NCBI GenBank assembly: GCA_949957035.1
Contig: CATLIP010000044.1
Coordinates: 1 to 12,693 of the forward strand
Source of the DNA: an uncultured Lachnospiraceae bacterium
GTDB lineage: Bacteria; Bacillota_A; Clostridia; Lachnospirales; Lachnospiraceae
DNA: 12,693 bases
Direction of reading: 5' to 3'
A program made the translations under genes and the position numbers. Every line of letters begins with the position of its first letter. Position 1 is the first letter of the stretch. Of this stretch, positions 1 through 7,705 are shown one piece after another. A model generated the notes under the pieces. It did not search any database, had not been told where the DNA came from, and was given only the letters and a program-made list of their open reading frames with translations.

Positions 1-1
1 C

Positions 2-727
2 GGAGAGGACGGCGAAAAAAAGATAGGGATCGTGGTCGTTTTTTCTGATGTTACGGAGGTTGCAAAGCTCAACAGGCAGCGAAGGGAGGCTTCCGCCGTA
101 TTTTCCGTACTGATGATTTGTGTATGCGTATATCTGTTCCTTTGGAGTCTGTTGCGCCATCTGAATATGGAGCTGCCCGGACAGGTTATGAGTTTGGTTA
201 TCGAGGGTATTTCCATCATCATGTTCTTTATTATTCTGAAAACCACCAGCTTTTCCATCCGGGATATTGGATTGAAAATTTCAAATCCAAAGCAGACTTT
301 TGTCCCGGATATTGCAATTACCTTGGCGGCAGGCATCCTGCTGGTTGTCGGAAAGGTTATCATCTTACGCATTGCGCCTGGATTTTTCCCGGAGGGCGCT
401 CCGTTCTGGGATTGGAGCGTAGGAACTTTTGCAGATGTCATTTATCCGTTTACCGTTGTTTTGCAGGAGTTTTTGGCTAGGGGCGTTATGCAGGAAAACC
501 TGAACCGTATTTTTACGGGAAAGTATGCCGGACTTTTGTCAATTGTAGTTTCGGCTCTTGTGTTTGGCGTCCTTCATATTGCCTATGGATTTCCGTATAT
601 GCTGGGGGCATCCCTTCTATTGGGAATTTTGGGAATTTTATACCATAAGCAGGGGAATATCTGGGGGCTGTGTATTATCCATTATGTGCTGGGAGAGATA
701 GCGACATTTTTGCGTTATCTGATTTGA
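2..727 (+). CDS. PAS-CPBP membrane protein (CAAX-protease-like), 5' truncated by window edge
   Basis: The frame is open back to base 2, so the gene begins upstream of the window. The first visible residues (GEDGEKKIGIVVVFSDVTEV) look like the C-terminal strand of a PAS sensor domain, followed by a short charged linker and then a multi-spanning domain with about six hydrophobic segments. That domain carries CPBP (Abi/Rce1-like) motifs: QEFLARG at 464-484 in the position of motif 1 EExxxR, FGVLH at about 563-577 as motif 2, and IIHYVLGE near the C-terminus as motif 3. The first motif-1 glutamate, the presumed catalytic base of this family, is Gln here, so protease activity is doubtful. The GTG at 32 lies inside the PAS-like region and is unlikely to be the start. 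It is followed 31 bp later by pssA and may share its transcript. I infer a sensor-coupled membrane protein; whether it cuts peptides is open. Confidence 0.8.
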   Translation, partial: GEDGEKKIGIVVVFSDVTEVAKLNRQRREASAVFSVLMICVCVYLFLWSLLRHLNMELPGQVMSLVIEGISIIMFFIILKTTSFSIRDIGLKISNPKQTFVPDIAITLAAGILLVVGKVIILRIAPGFFPEGAPFWDWSVGTFADVIYPFTVVLQEFLARGVMQENLNRIFTGKYAGLLSIVVSALVFGVLHIAYGFPYMLGASLLLGILGILYHKQGNIWGLCIIHYVLGEIATFLRYLI

Positions 728-758
728 CCCAATGGTATGATGAAAGGAAACGTAGCAA

Positions 759-1421
759 ATGGAACAGAAGAATAGGGACAAAAAGGTCAATCTGCTTGGG
801 GTTTATAATTATACGGTATGGCTGACATACTTTGGTTTATTTATTTCCATAGCAGGGATGATGGAGGGGCTGCATGGGAGGCAGATAAAGGCGATATTCT
901 GTTTGGCAATTTCCGGCCTGTGCGATGCCTTTGACGGGCGGATTGCAAGGAAAAAGACGGACAGGACAGAAGATGAGAAGGCGTTTGGCATCCAGATTGA
1001 TTCACTTTGCGATATTGTGTGTTTTGGAGTCTTTCCTTCGGTTATATGTTTTACGCTGGGGGTAAACGGCGCGGCGGGAATGCTTGTGATTGCGTGGTAC
1101 TGTATCTGCGGGGTAATACGGCTGGCACAGTTTAATGTGACGGCACAGGGGCGTTTAGGGGAAACAGAAGAAAGCCTTTGTTACAGAGGGCTTCCGATTA
1201 CTTCCGCGGCCGTGGTGCTGCCTGTTATGTACCTGGTTGGGACATGGATTCCGGCAGGGATTTTTGTCCTGCTTCTGCATCTTATACTGGCGGCTATGGG
1301 GCTTATGTTTGTCATTGATGTGCCGTTTCCCAAATTAAAAGGAAAAGGGCTGGCGTTTTTCGCGGGGATTGTGGCGGCGGCGCTGTTTCTTTTGCTGGCA
1401 GGGAGGGAGTGGGGATGCTGA
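759..1421 (+). CDS. pssA: CDP-diacylglycerol-serine O-phosphatidyltransferase
   Basis: Integral membrane enzyme that transfers the phosphatidyl group from CDP-diacylglycerol to L-serine, giving phosphatidylserine. The CDP-alcohol phosphatidyltransferase signature is complete: D56-x2-D59-G60-x2-A63-R64, then G77-x3-D81-x3-D85, which bind the metal and the CDP moiety. The 12-residue gap between AR and G includes a charged TDRTEDEK insert that I associate with clostridial PssA. Several hydrophobic segments follow, and 220 aa fits the family. The ATG at 759 has an AAAGG about 11 bases upstream. The psd start overlaps the end of this gene, which couples the two successive steps of phosphatidylethanolamine synthesis. 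No separate promoter is visible in the 31 bp before it. Confidence 0.93.
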   Translation: MEQKNRDKKVNLLGVYNYTVWLTYFGLFISIAGMMEGLHGRQIKAIFCLAISGLCDAFDGRIARKKTDRTEDEKAFGIQIDSLCDIVCFGVFPSVICFTLGVNGAAGMLVIAWYCICGVIRLAQFNVTAQGRLGETEESLCYRGLPITSAAVVLPVMYLVGTWIPAGIFVLLLHLILAAMGLMFVIDVPFPKLKGKGLAFFAGIVAAALFLLLAGREWGC

Positions 1422-2227
1422 ATATACTTTACCGGACGCTTCCCGGCAGACTGCTGTTAAAGCCGCTTACCAGTCCTGTTTTTTCCAAAATCGGAGGATT
1501 TCTGTTAAATACCAGACTATCTGCGTGTATGGTTGGACCTTTTGTGCGGAAATACAAAATCTGTATGGACGATTACGAAAAGCGGGAATATTATTCCTTT
1601 AATGATTTTTTCTGCAGGAAAATTCTTCCGGAGAAACGCCGGATTGCGCAGGAGGGGGAAGCGCTGGTAAGTCCCTGCGACGGGAGTCTGTCTTGTTATC
1701 CGATTGCGGAAAACAGTCATTTTAAGGTAAAGCACGTGGTCTATACGCTGGAGGGCCTGTTAAAAAATAAGCGGCTGGCAGAGCGTTACCGGGGAGGCAT
1801 CCTTTTGGTTTTTCGTCTGACCGTGGACAATTACCACCATTTCTGCTACATTGCAGATGGGCAGAGGACAAAGAATGTGCGAATACCGGGTGTTCTGCAC
1901 ACCGTTCGTCCTGTCGCTGTAGGGACGGTGCCGGTTTATGCGGAAAATGCGAGACAGTATTCCCTTCTTAAAACCGAAAATTTCGGCGTGGTTCTGATGA
2001 TGGAGGTAGGGGCAATGCTGGTCGGCAGGATTGTAAACCTTCACGGACCGGCAGAGGTCAGAAAGGGACAGGAAAAAGGATATTTTGAATTTGGCGGTTC
2101 CACAGTTATTTTGTGCTTTCAAAGGGGGACTGTCACCGTGAACGACAGGATTTTGGCGGACAGCAGGGCAGGGAGAGAGACACCCGTGCGCATGGGGGAA
2201 CGTATCGGAACAGGCGTTCCTTGTTAG
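1415..2227 (+). CDS. psd: Phosphatidylserine decarboxylase proenzyme
   Basis: Decarboxylates phosphatidylserine to phosphatidylethanolamine; uses a pyruvoyl group made by self-cleavage. From the ATG at 1415 the protein is 270 aa. The proteolytic triad is recognisable: Asp89 in SPCDG, His141 in DNYHHF, and Ser229 in the FGGST motif. Cleavage between Gly228 and Ser229 would release a short alpha chain bearing the pyruvoyl. VYAEN and EVGAMLVGRI are further family motifs. A GTG at 1409 is also in frame, but the GGGAGG at 1401-1406 sits 8 bases before the ATG at 1415, so I prefer the ATG. The start overlaps the last 7 bases of pssA, so translation is probably coupled. The N-terminus is only weakly hydrophobic; membrane association is known for the family rather than obvious here. 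Confidence 0.93.
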   Translation: MLNILYRTLPGRLLLKPLTSPVFSKIGGFLLNTRLSACMVGPFVRKYKICMDDYEKREYYSFNDFFCRKILPEKRRIAQEGEALVSPCDGSLSCYPIAENSHFKVKHVVYTLEGLLKNKRLAERYRGGILLVFRLTVDNYHHFCYIADGQRTKNVRIPGVLHTVRPVAVGTVPVYAENARQYSLLKTENFGVVLMMEVGAMLVGRIVNLHGPAEVRKGQEKGYFEFGGSTVILCFQRGTVTVNDRILADSRAGRETPVRMGERIGTGVPC

Positions 2228-2254
2228 GCCGCACCGGAGGAAAGAAAAATTTTA

Positions 2255-2309
2255 AGGGGGCTGTCGGGAAATGTTGTATTTTCTGCAATCTATTTCCCGA
2301 CAGCCTTCT
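2255..2309 (-). terminator. Stem-loop terminator between convergent psd and malQ
   Basis: A long stem is formed by 2255-2272 and 2292-2309: 14 perfect pairs (GGCTGTCGGGAAAT with its complement) extended by G-T, G-T, G-C and A-T pairs. The loop can itself pair weakly (TTGTA with TGCAA). Read on the - strand, the stem is followed by CTTAAAATTTTTCTTT, a reasonable T-rich tail, so it should end malQ transcription. On the + strand the tail (TTCTCTATGG) is poor, but the structure may still hinder psd read-through. Confidence 0.8.
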
Positions 2310-2328
2310 CTATGGTTTGTAAAGCCGT

Positions 2329-3819
2329 CTAACGTCCATAACGTCTCGTGACCGAGAGAATTTCCTCTTTAAGCTCCTTTGACAAATCCGCCTCCGTAAG
2401 CCTCCATCTCCAATTCTTCCCTACGGTAGAAGGCTGGTTCATCCGGCAGCTATTGTCAAGCCCCATATAATCCTGTAGCGGAATAATACAAGTCCTTGCG
2501 CTGCTTCTCATCGCCATAGAAATGAAGGATTTATACAGCAGTTCTTTCGGCGTATGGTGGTCGCACATATAATCCCTTGCAGCCTCCAATTCTTCCTCTT
2601 TGATAGAATCCAGCCATCCCACAAGTGTCTCATTGTCGTGTGTCCCTGTGTAAACAACACTGTTCTCCACATAATTATGCGGCAGATAGTCATTGGCAGA
2701 ACCAGAATCACGGGAGTCAAATGCGAACTCTAATACCTTCATCCCCGGAAAACCAGTCTCATGTACCAACCAGCGTACAGAATCCGTCACATACCCCAGA
2801 TCCTCCGCAATCACGTCATGGTGTCCAAGATGCTGCTCCATGCACTGGAACAGTTCAATCCCGGGTCCCTTCTCCCAATGGCCGTTTACGGCAGAATCAT
2901 CTCCGTAAGGGATGGAATAATATTCGTCAAAACCGCGGAAATGATCGATCCGCAGAATATCGTACATCTGGAAACAATAGGTCAGGCGGGAAATCCACCA
3001 TTTATAATTAGTGTCCCTGTGGTAATCCCAGCGGTAGAGGGGATTACCCCAGACCTGTCCCGTGGCGGAAAAACCGTCCGGCGGGCAGCCTGCCACAGCG
3101 AGAGGGACATTCTTCTCATCTAATTGGAATAGTTCCGGATGGGCCCAGGTATCGGCGCTGTCCATGGCCACATAAATGGGGATGTCCCCAATCAGCCGGA
3201 TTCCCTTCTGGTTGGCATAATCTTTCAATGCGCTCCACTGTTCATGGAACTTAAACTGCAAGTATTGATGGAACTCCACATATGGATACAGCTCCTTATA
3301 GTATTCCTCCATGGCGGAACTTTCACGCAGCCGGATATCCTCGGGCCACGAAGACCAGGAAACATTGTCGTATTGCTCCTTGATTGCCATGAACAGGGCA
3401 TAATCAGACAGCCACCATTTGTTTTTCCTCACAAAATGCTGATAGTCATGATTCTCTGTAATCCAGCTTCTCTGATAAGCTTTGTAGAGCAGTGTGTAGC
3501 GGTTCTTATACAATTTCTCGTAATCTACCGTATCTGCCTGTTCCCCAAAATCAATGGCGTCGCACTCCTCCTGATGAAGGACGCCCTCCTTTACCAGCGC
3601 TTCAAGACTGATGAAATAAGGATTTCCTGCAAAGGTAGAAAAAGATTGGTAAGGAGAATCCCCATAGCTTGTAGGCCCTAACGGAAGAATCTGCCAGTAG
3701 GACTGCCCGGCCTCTTTCAGCCAGTCAATAAAATCATATGCACTCTGGGAAAAACAGCCGATGCCATAGCGTGATGGCAGGCTGGTGATGGGAAGAAGAA
3801 TCCCTGCTTTGCGTCTCAT
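2329..3819 (-). CDS. malQ: 4-alpha-glucanotransferase (amylomaltase, GH77)
   Basis: Transfers alpha-1,4-glucan segments between maltodextrins and releases glucose; cytoplasmic, in maltose/maltodextrin use. The 496-residue length is typical of the compact bacterial GH77 type. Catalytic residues are in the expected places: nucleophile Asp292 in RIDHFRGF, acid/base Glu339 in IAEDLG, and stabiliser Asp395 in TGTHDNET. The N-terminal LLPITSLPSRYGIG and the GDSPYQSFSTFAGNP loop are hallmark GH77 segments. There is no signal peptide. The start at 3819 is supported by AGGAGG about 9 bases upstream. It lies 279 bp downstream of a GH13 glucosidase on the same strand, with its own promoter-like sequence in the gap, so it may be expressed both with the glucosidases and alone. 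Confidence 0.96.
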   Translation of the reverse strand: MRRKAGILLPITSLPSRYGIGCFSQSAYDFIDWLKEAGQSYWQILPLGPTSYGDSPYQSFSTFAGNPYFISLEALVKEGVLHQEECDAIDFGEQADTVDYEKLYKNRYTLLYKAYQRSWITENHDYQHFVRKNKWWLSDYALFMAIKEQYDNVSWSSWPEDIRLRESSAMEEYYKELYPYVEFHQYLQFKFHEQWSALKDYANQKGIRLIGDIPIYVAMDSADTWAHPELFQLDEKNVPLAVAGCPPDGFSATGQVWGNPLYRWDYHRDTNYKWWISRLTYCFQMYDILRIDHFRGFDEYYSIPYGDDSAVNGHWEKGPGIELFQCMEQHLGHHDVIAEDLGYVTDSVRWLVHETGFPGMKVLEFAFDSRDSGSANDYLPHNYVENSVVYTGTHDNETLVGWLDSIKEEELEAARDYMCDHHTPKELLYKSFISMAMRSSARTCIIPLQDYMGLDNSCRMNQPSTVGKNWRWRLTEADLSKELKEEILSVTRRYGR

Positions 3820-3893
3820 AAATGTTACCTCCTAAATTTACCTCCGAAATCAATCTTTGATTAGATTCATTGCGGAATTGTCCGAAAATGCAA

Positions 3894-3909
3894 GCGCATA
3901 TGTTTGCGC
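3894..3909 (-). promoter_or_regulatory. Inverted repeat over the presumed malQ start site (candidate operator)
   Basis: On the - strand this reads GCGCAAACATATGCGC, an inverted repeat GCGCA-N6-TGCGC that extends to a 7-pair hairpin with one wobble. It begins only a few bases downstream of the TATAAT at 3913-3918, so it would cover the transcription start. The GCGCAAAC half resembles half-sites of LacI/MalR-type repressors, but the usual central CG is absent. It could instead act as a 5'-end mRNA hairpin. No LacI-family gene is in the window. Confidence 0.35.
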
Positions 3910-3912
3910 CTG

Positions 3913-3918
3913 ATTATA
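3913..3918 (-). promoter_or_regulatory. Candidate -10 box upstream of malQ
   Basis: A perfect TATAAT on the - strand about 95 bases before the malQ ATG, in an AT-rich stretch. No good -35 lies 16-18 bases upstream (the sequence there is A-rich), so the promoter may be weak or activator-dependent. Confidence 0.4.
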
Positions 3919-3990
3919 CATAATATAAATGTACCTCTTTTTGTGATAAAACGCAATCTGTATTTACATATTTCTCAAATACGCAGGAAT

Positions 3991-4070
3991 GGACTTTAGT
4001 CCCTAAGGACGGCATAGTAACACTTTTGCCGGGATTCAGGAAGGCAAGAGATAGATGTGCTCCTGCCTTC
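3991..4070. other. Non-coding gap with several short inverted repeats
   Basis: Part of the 279-bp gap between the two - strand genes. It holds CGGCA (4010-4014) paired with TGCCG (4027-4031), and GAAGGCA (4040-4046) paired with TGCCTTC (4064-4070), the latter extended by GAG/CTC. Neither is followed by a T tract on the - strand, so I do not call a clear intrinsic terminator for the upstream glucosidase. No coding sequence with a plausible start was seen in the gap. Confidence 0.3.
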
Positions 4071-4098
4071 TATGAATATCCCCAAAGGGCACGTATGA

Positions 4099-5760
4099 TT
4101 AGATTAATACGAATGCCTCATAAGGTCTTAACGTTATTTCTTTCTTGCTGTAGTCGTTTTCCATATTCGCAATCAGGCAGGATTTACCGACGAATTCTTC
4201 CGGTATGGTAAAGTCAATCTCCTGATCCGTAAAGTTGCAGACAGTCAGCAGTTTTTTCTCATCCAAAGTCCTTGTATAGACGAACAATTCTTCACTGTCC
4301 TCCATAAGCGGCTCGTATTTGCCGTACACCATGATTGGATTCTCTTTCCTCAGTGCAATGAGCTTCTTATAATAGTGGAACACAGAATTGGGGTCTTCTG
4401 TCTCAGCCTTAGCATTGATTTCCGTATAATTGGGATTCACGGCAATCCAGGGAGTCCCGGTGGTGAACCCGGCCTGTGCGGAATCGTCCCACTGTACCGG
4501 AGTCCTTGCGTTGTCACGGCTTCTGGCTATAATGCAAGGCCAGAAATCTTCATGGGAAACCTCGCCGCTCAGACACCATTCTTTGTAGGCATTGACGCTC
4601 TCAATATCACGGAATTCATCGGGGCTTTGGAAGGGATAGTTGGTCATTCCCAGCTCTTCTCCCTGATAAATGTAAGGAGAACCCTGCATCATATGAAGGC
4701 AGGTGGCAAGCATCTTGGCGGAAGCTTCCCGGTACATGGGCCTGTCGTCCCCGAAGCGGGAAACGGCTCTTGGCTGGTCATGGTTATCCCAGAACAAACT
4801 ATTCCATGCTTTCCCATATAACTCGGTCTGCCAGCGGGTCAGGATACTTTTTAATTTCGTGAGCTGCCATTTCTGATCGTCCCATTTGCCGTATTTCCCG
4901 TGGTTATCTACATGCTCGAACTGGAATACCATATTAAGCTCCCTGGTATCCTCCCCGGCGTACTGTTTTGCCTGTTCCGTAGTCACGCCCGGCGTCTCTC
5001 CTACGGTCATAATATCGTATTTGGAAAGGACCTTTTCGTTCATCTCCTGGAGATATCTGTGGACGTTGGGCCCATGTATGCAGTAAGGTGAGTAGTCGCC
5101 GTAGAAGTCTGTCACCGGACCGTCGGGCATCTCTTTGGTCTTGGAAATCATGCTGATTACGTCCATACGGAAACCATCGATACCCTTGTCGCACCACCAG
5201 GCCATCATGTCAAAGACTTCCTTGCGTACCTTTGGGTTGTCCCAGTTCAAATCCGGCTGTTTCCTGGAAAACAGGTGCAGGTAATACATGGCGGTCTGTT
5301 CGTCGTACTGCCATGCAGAACCGCTGAAACAGGAGCCCCAGTTGTTGGGAGGAGTTTCGGCGTCCTTCCCTTCCCGCCAGATGTAATAGTCCCGATATTC
5401 GTTTTCTTTTGATTTGCGGCTTTCCATAAACCATTTATGTTCGTCGGATGTGTGGTTTACCACCAGGTCCATGACTACCCGCAGGCCTCGCTTGTGGGCT
5501 TCTGCGAGCATCTCGTCGAAATCCTCCATAGTCCCGAATTCATCCATGATTGCCTGATAATCACTGATATCGTAGCCGTTATCATCGTTCGGTGATTTGT
5601 AGATTGGGGAGAGCCAAAGTACATCGACTCCTAAATATTTCAGATAATCCAGACGGCTGGTGATTCCCTTGATATCTCCGATTCCGTCTCCGTTGCTGTC
5701 CATAAAACTGCGGGGGTAGATTTGATAGATGACAGCCTCTTTCCACCATGTTCTGTTCAT
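4099..5760 (-). CDS. GH13 alpha-glucosidase, oligo-1,6-glucosidase (isomaltase) type
   Basis: Exo-acting retaining glucosidase that removes glucose from the non-reducing end of short oligosaccharides; cytoplasmic, since the protein starts directly with the domain (MNRTWWKEAVIYQIYPRSF) and has no signal peptide. The (beta/alpha)8 motifs are intact: VVNHTSDEH, nucleophile Asp200 in GFRMDVI, acid/base Glu255 in TVGETPG, and Asp328 in NHDQPR. The DSNGDGIGD metal-binding loop is at 21-29 and QPDLNW at 168-173. Val201, just after the nucleophile, is the residue associated with alpha-1,6 preference in Bacillus oligo-1,6-glucosidase and yeast isomaltase, so an isomaltase (MalL-like) is likelier than a maltase. 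The 553-aa length fits. AAAGGA lies 8 bases before the ATG. The upstream paralog ends 71 bp away on the same strand, with no clear terminator between, so co-transcription is likely. Trehalose-6-phosphate hydrolase is a less likely alternative. Confidence 0.9.
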   Translation of the reverse strand: MNRTWWKEAVIYQIYPRSFMDSNGDGIGDIKGITSRLDYLKYLGVDVLWLSPIYKSPNDDNGYDISDYQAIMDEFGTMEDFDEMLAEAHKRGLRVVMDLVVNHTSDEHKWFMESRKSKENEYRDYYIWREGKDAETPPNNWGSCFSGSAWQYDEQTAMYYLHLFSRKQPDLNWDNPKVRKEVFDMMAWWCDKGIDGFRMDVISMISKTKEMPDGPVTDFYGDYSPYCIHGPNVHRYLQEMNEKVLSKYDIMTVGETPGVTTEQAKQYAGEDTRELNMVFQFEHVDNHGKYGKWDDQKWQLTKLKSILTRWQTELYGKAWNSLFWDNHDQPRAVSRFGDDRPMYREASAKMLATCLHMMQGSPYIYQGEELGMTNYPFQSPDEFRDIESVNAYKEWCLSGEVSHEDFWPCIIARSRDNARTPVQWDDSAQAGFTTGTPWIAVNPNYTEINAKAETEDPNSVFHYYKKLIALRKENPIMVYGKYEPLMEDSEELFVYTRTLDEKKLLTVCNFTDQEIDFTIPEEFVGKSCLIANMENDYSKKEITLRPYEAFVLI

Positions 5761-5831
5761 ATGCTCAGTCCTTTCTTGTCATTTGCCGCCGCCTTTTTGG
5801 AAATGGCGTGCAGGCATAGTTTTTATGCTTG

Positions 5832-7496
5832 TTACATTTCTAATATAATAACCTGATAACCGGATAACTTCAACGACAATCCATCTGCAGAAAGCTCAGG
5901 ATAGTTGTTCAGCAGTATCTTTTTATATTCAGAAGGAAGTTTGACCGTCTGTGCTTCCTTCTGATAATTTCCCATTACCAGAAGAGTTTTATCCCCCTTG
6001 CGGAAATAAGCCATCAGGTTATGGGTATCCGGAAGATACGGTTCAAATGCGCCATACACCACCGTTTCCTGATATTCGGGATTCTTGCGCAGCGAGATCA
6101 ATTCCTTATAAAAGCTCCTGACAGAATCCGGGTCTTCCATCTGGTTTTCAGCATTAATGGAAGTGTAGTTGGGATTGACCTTCAGCCATGGCGTACCTTC
6201 TGTGAATCCGGCGTTTGCCTTGCCTGACCACTGCATCGGTGTCCGGGCGTTGTCACGGCTGAATTTTGCAACTGCCTTTAAGGCTTCGGCGGGAGCAAGC
6301 CCGGCGTCCAGTGCGACCTGATATTCATCTAGCGTGGAGATATCGTCTACCTCGTCGATGGAAGAGAATGGTACGTTTTCCATACCAATTTCCTGTCCCT
6401 GATAGATGAAGGGCAGGCCTCTCAGCATAAAGTTCAAGGCTGCAAGCAGCTTTTTGCTTTGGACACAGCAGTCCCCCTCCGGGATGTAACGGCTGACGCC
6501 CCGAGGCTCATCGTGGTTTTCGATGATATTGGAAAGGAAACCGATGTCTCCAATCTTTGCTTGAGACTCGAAGCAGCAGCGCTTATAATCATCCGGTGTG
6601 ATTGGTTTCGCATCATACCAACCTTTTTCGCTGTTGCCGAAAATTGTCTCGTTGAAATCGAACATACTGGAAAAATATCCGTTTTCACCGATAAAATCAG
6701 GAATCTCCTCCGGTTTTTCGTTAAATACTTCTCCTACGGAGAACGCATCATAGTTTTTGAAAGTACGATCCCGCATCTCTCCTAAGAATGTTCCGATGCC
6801 GTTCGCTTCTTTGAGCATTGTCTGGATATTGCACAGACCGTCGCTCCGGTCAGGCTCATAACTCCTGAATGGCAGGGCCTTCTTGATATTGATGATTGCG
6901 TCGATACGGAAACCGCCAAGACCCTTGTCAAGCCACCAGTTGATGTTCTTGTAAACTTCTTCGCGAAGTTCTGGGTTCTCCCAGTTCAAATCCGGCTGTT
7001 TCTTATGGAATACATGCAGGTATTGTTTGTCTGTTCCCGGGAGGTCTTCCCAGACCGGGCCTCCAAAGTAAGAGCGCCAGTTCGTAGGGAGTTCACCTTC
7101 TTTTTTATCCCTCAGATAGAAGAAATTCCCGTATTTCCCGTCCGGGTCTTCACAGGCTTTTTTGAACCATTCATGTTCGTCGGAACAGTGGTTCACCACC
7201 AAATCCATCAGAATGTACATATTACGTTTTTTTGCTTCTTCTATTAACTGCTCCATATCCTCCATGGTTCCGAAACGCGGGTCGATATCGTAGTAATCGG
7301 AAATGTCGTACCCCTCGTCGGCAAGGGGAGAGCGGTAGCAGGGGGAAAGCCAGATAATGTCAATCCCTAAGTCCTGTAAATAATCCAATTTGCTGATGAT
7401 TCCCGGAATGTCTCCGATTCCGTCCCCATTAGAATCATAGAAACTCTTTGGATAGATTTGATAAGCTACCTTGTCATGCCACCATTTTTTCGTCAT
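5832..7496 (-). CDS. GH13 alpha-glucosidase, probable alpha-1,4 type
   Basis: Second cytoplasmic GH13 glucosidase of the same subfamily as the next gene downstream. Numbered from the upstream ATG at 7502, it has the DSNGDGIGD loop (23-31), VVNHCSDEH, QPDLNW, nucleophile Asp201 in GFRIDAI, acid/base Glu258 in SVGEVFN, and Asp331 in NHDEPR. Ala202 follows the nucleophile; Ala or Thr here is associated with alpha-1,4 (maltase-like) activity, in contrast to Val in its neighbour. NHDEPR replaces the usual NHDQPR. I take the second ATG (7496) as the start because GGAGG lies 7 bases before it and only 1 base before the first ATG; this gives 554 aa. It is the first gene of a probable operon with the second glucosidase, driven by the promoter at 7555-7583. 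Exact substrate is inferred, not shown. Confidence 0.9.
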   Translation of the reverse strand: MTKKWWHDKVAYQIYPKSFYDSNGDGIGDIPGIISKLDYLQDLGIDIIWLSPCYRSPLADEGYDISDYYDIDPRFGTMEDMEQLIEEAKKRNMYILMDLVVNHCSDEHEWFKKACEDPDGKYGNFFYLRDKKEGELPTNWRSYFGGPVWEDLPGTDKQYLHVFHKKQPDLNWENPELREEVYKNINWWLDKGLGGFRIDAIINIKKALPFRSYEPDRSDGLCNIQTMLKEANGIGTFLGEMRDRTFKNYDAFSVGEVFNEKPEEIPDFIGENGYFSSMFDFNETIFGNSEKGWYDAKPITPDDYKRCCFESQAKIGDIGFLSNIIENHDEPRGVSRYIPEGDCCVQSKKLLAALNFMLRGLPFIYQGQEIGMENVPFSSIDEVDDISTLDEYQVALDAGLAPAEALKAVAKFSRDNARTPMQWSGKANAGFTEGTPWLKVNPNYTSINAENQMEDPDSVRSFYKELISLRKNPEYQETVVYGAFEPYLPDTHNLMAYFRKGDKTLLVMGNYQKEAQTVKLPSEYKKILLNNYPELSADGLSLKLSGYQVIILEM

Positions 7497-7503
7497 AGCC
7501 ATA

Positions 7504-7508
7504 CCTCC
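7504..7508 (-). promoter_or_regulatory. Ribosome binding site deciding the glucosidase start
   Basis: GGAGG on the - strand ends one base before the ATG at 7502 but seven bases before the ATG at 7496. Normal spacing therefore points to 7496 as the initiation codon. Confidence 0.7.
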
Positions 7509-7554
7509 GTGATTGCTGTATTTTAGATAAAAAATATCAAATTCTATGTGGTTT

Positions 7555-7583
7555 ATTATAGCTGTGTATTTTGGATTTGTCTT
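7555..7583 (-). promoter_or_regulatory. Promoter of the glucosidase operon
   Basis: On the - strand, AAGACA (7578-7583, four of six matches to TTGACA) is followed after exactly 17 bases by TATAAT (7555-7560). The leader to the ATG at 7496 would be about 50 bases. It is divergent from the hicAB promoter, with about 94 bp between the two -35 boxes. No clear CcpA cre-like site was seen. Confidence 0.65.
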
Positions 7584-7676
7584 ATATTTCTCTGATTAAA
7601 AATTACGATATTTTGACTTTTTTGAAAATGTAGTCGTGTTTATTGGGCTATGATACAAAGCTGTAGAATTAAATAA

Positions 7677-7705
7677 TTGACACACGTATTAGTACGTATT
7701 ATAAT
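7677..7705 (+). promoter_or_regulatory. Consensus promoter of hicAB
   Basis: TTGACA (7677-7682), a 17-base spacer, and TATAAT (7700-7705): both hexamers match the housekeeping sigma consensus exactly. The start site would be close to the AAAGGAGG of hicA. Such a strong promoter implies tight repression by the antitoxin. Confidence 0.85.

Noticed and set aside
2096..2110. GGST instead of LGST at the Psd cleavage site as a novelty
   Set aside because: FGGST versions are, to my knowledge, ordinary in clostridial-type phosphatidylserine decarboxylases, and the Gly-Ser cleavage pair is intact.
3139..3681. Long open frame antisense to malQ
   Set aside because: The malQ frame has complete catalytic motifs; the antisense translation has no recognisable domain and no ribosome binding site, so it is a shadow frame.
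4040..4070. Intrinsic terminator for the second glucosidase
   Set aside because: The stem is short with a mismatch, and no T tract follows on the - strand; kept only as an inverted repeat.
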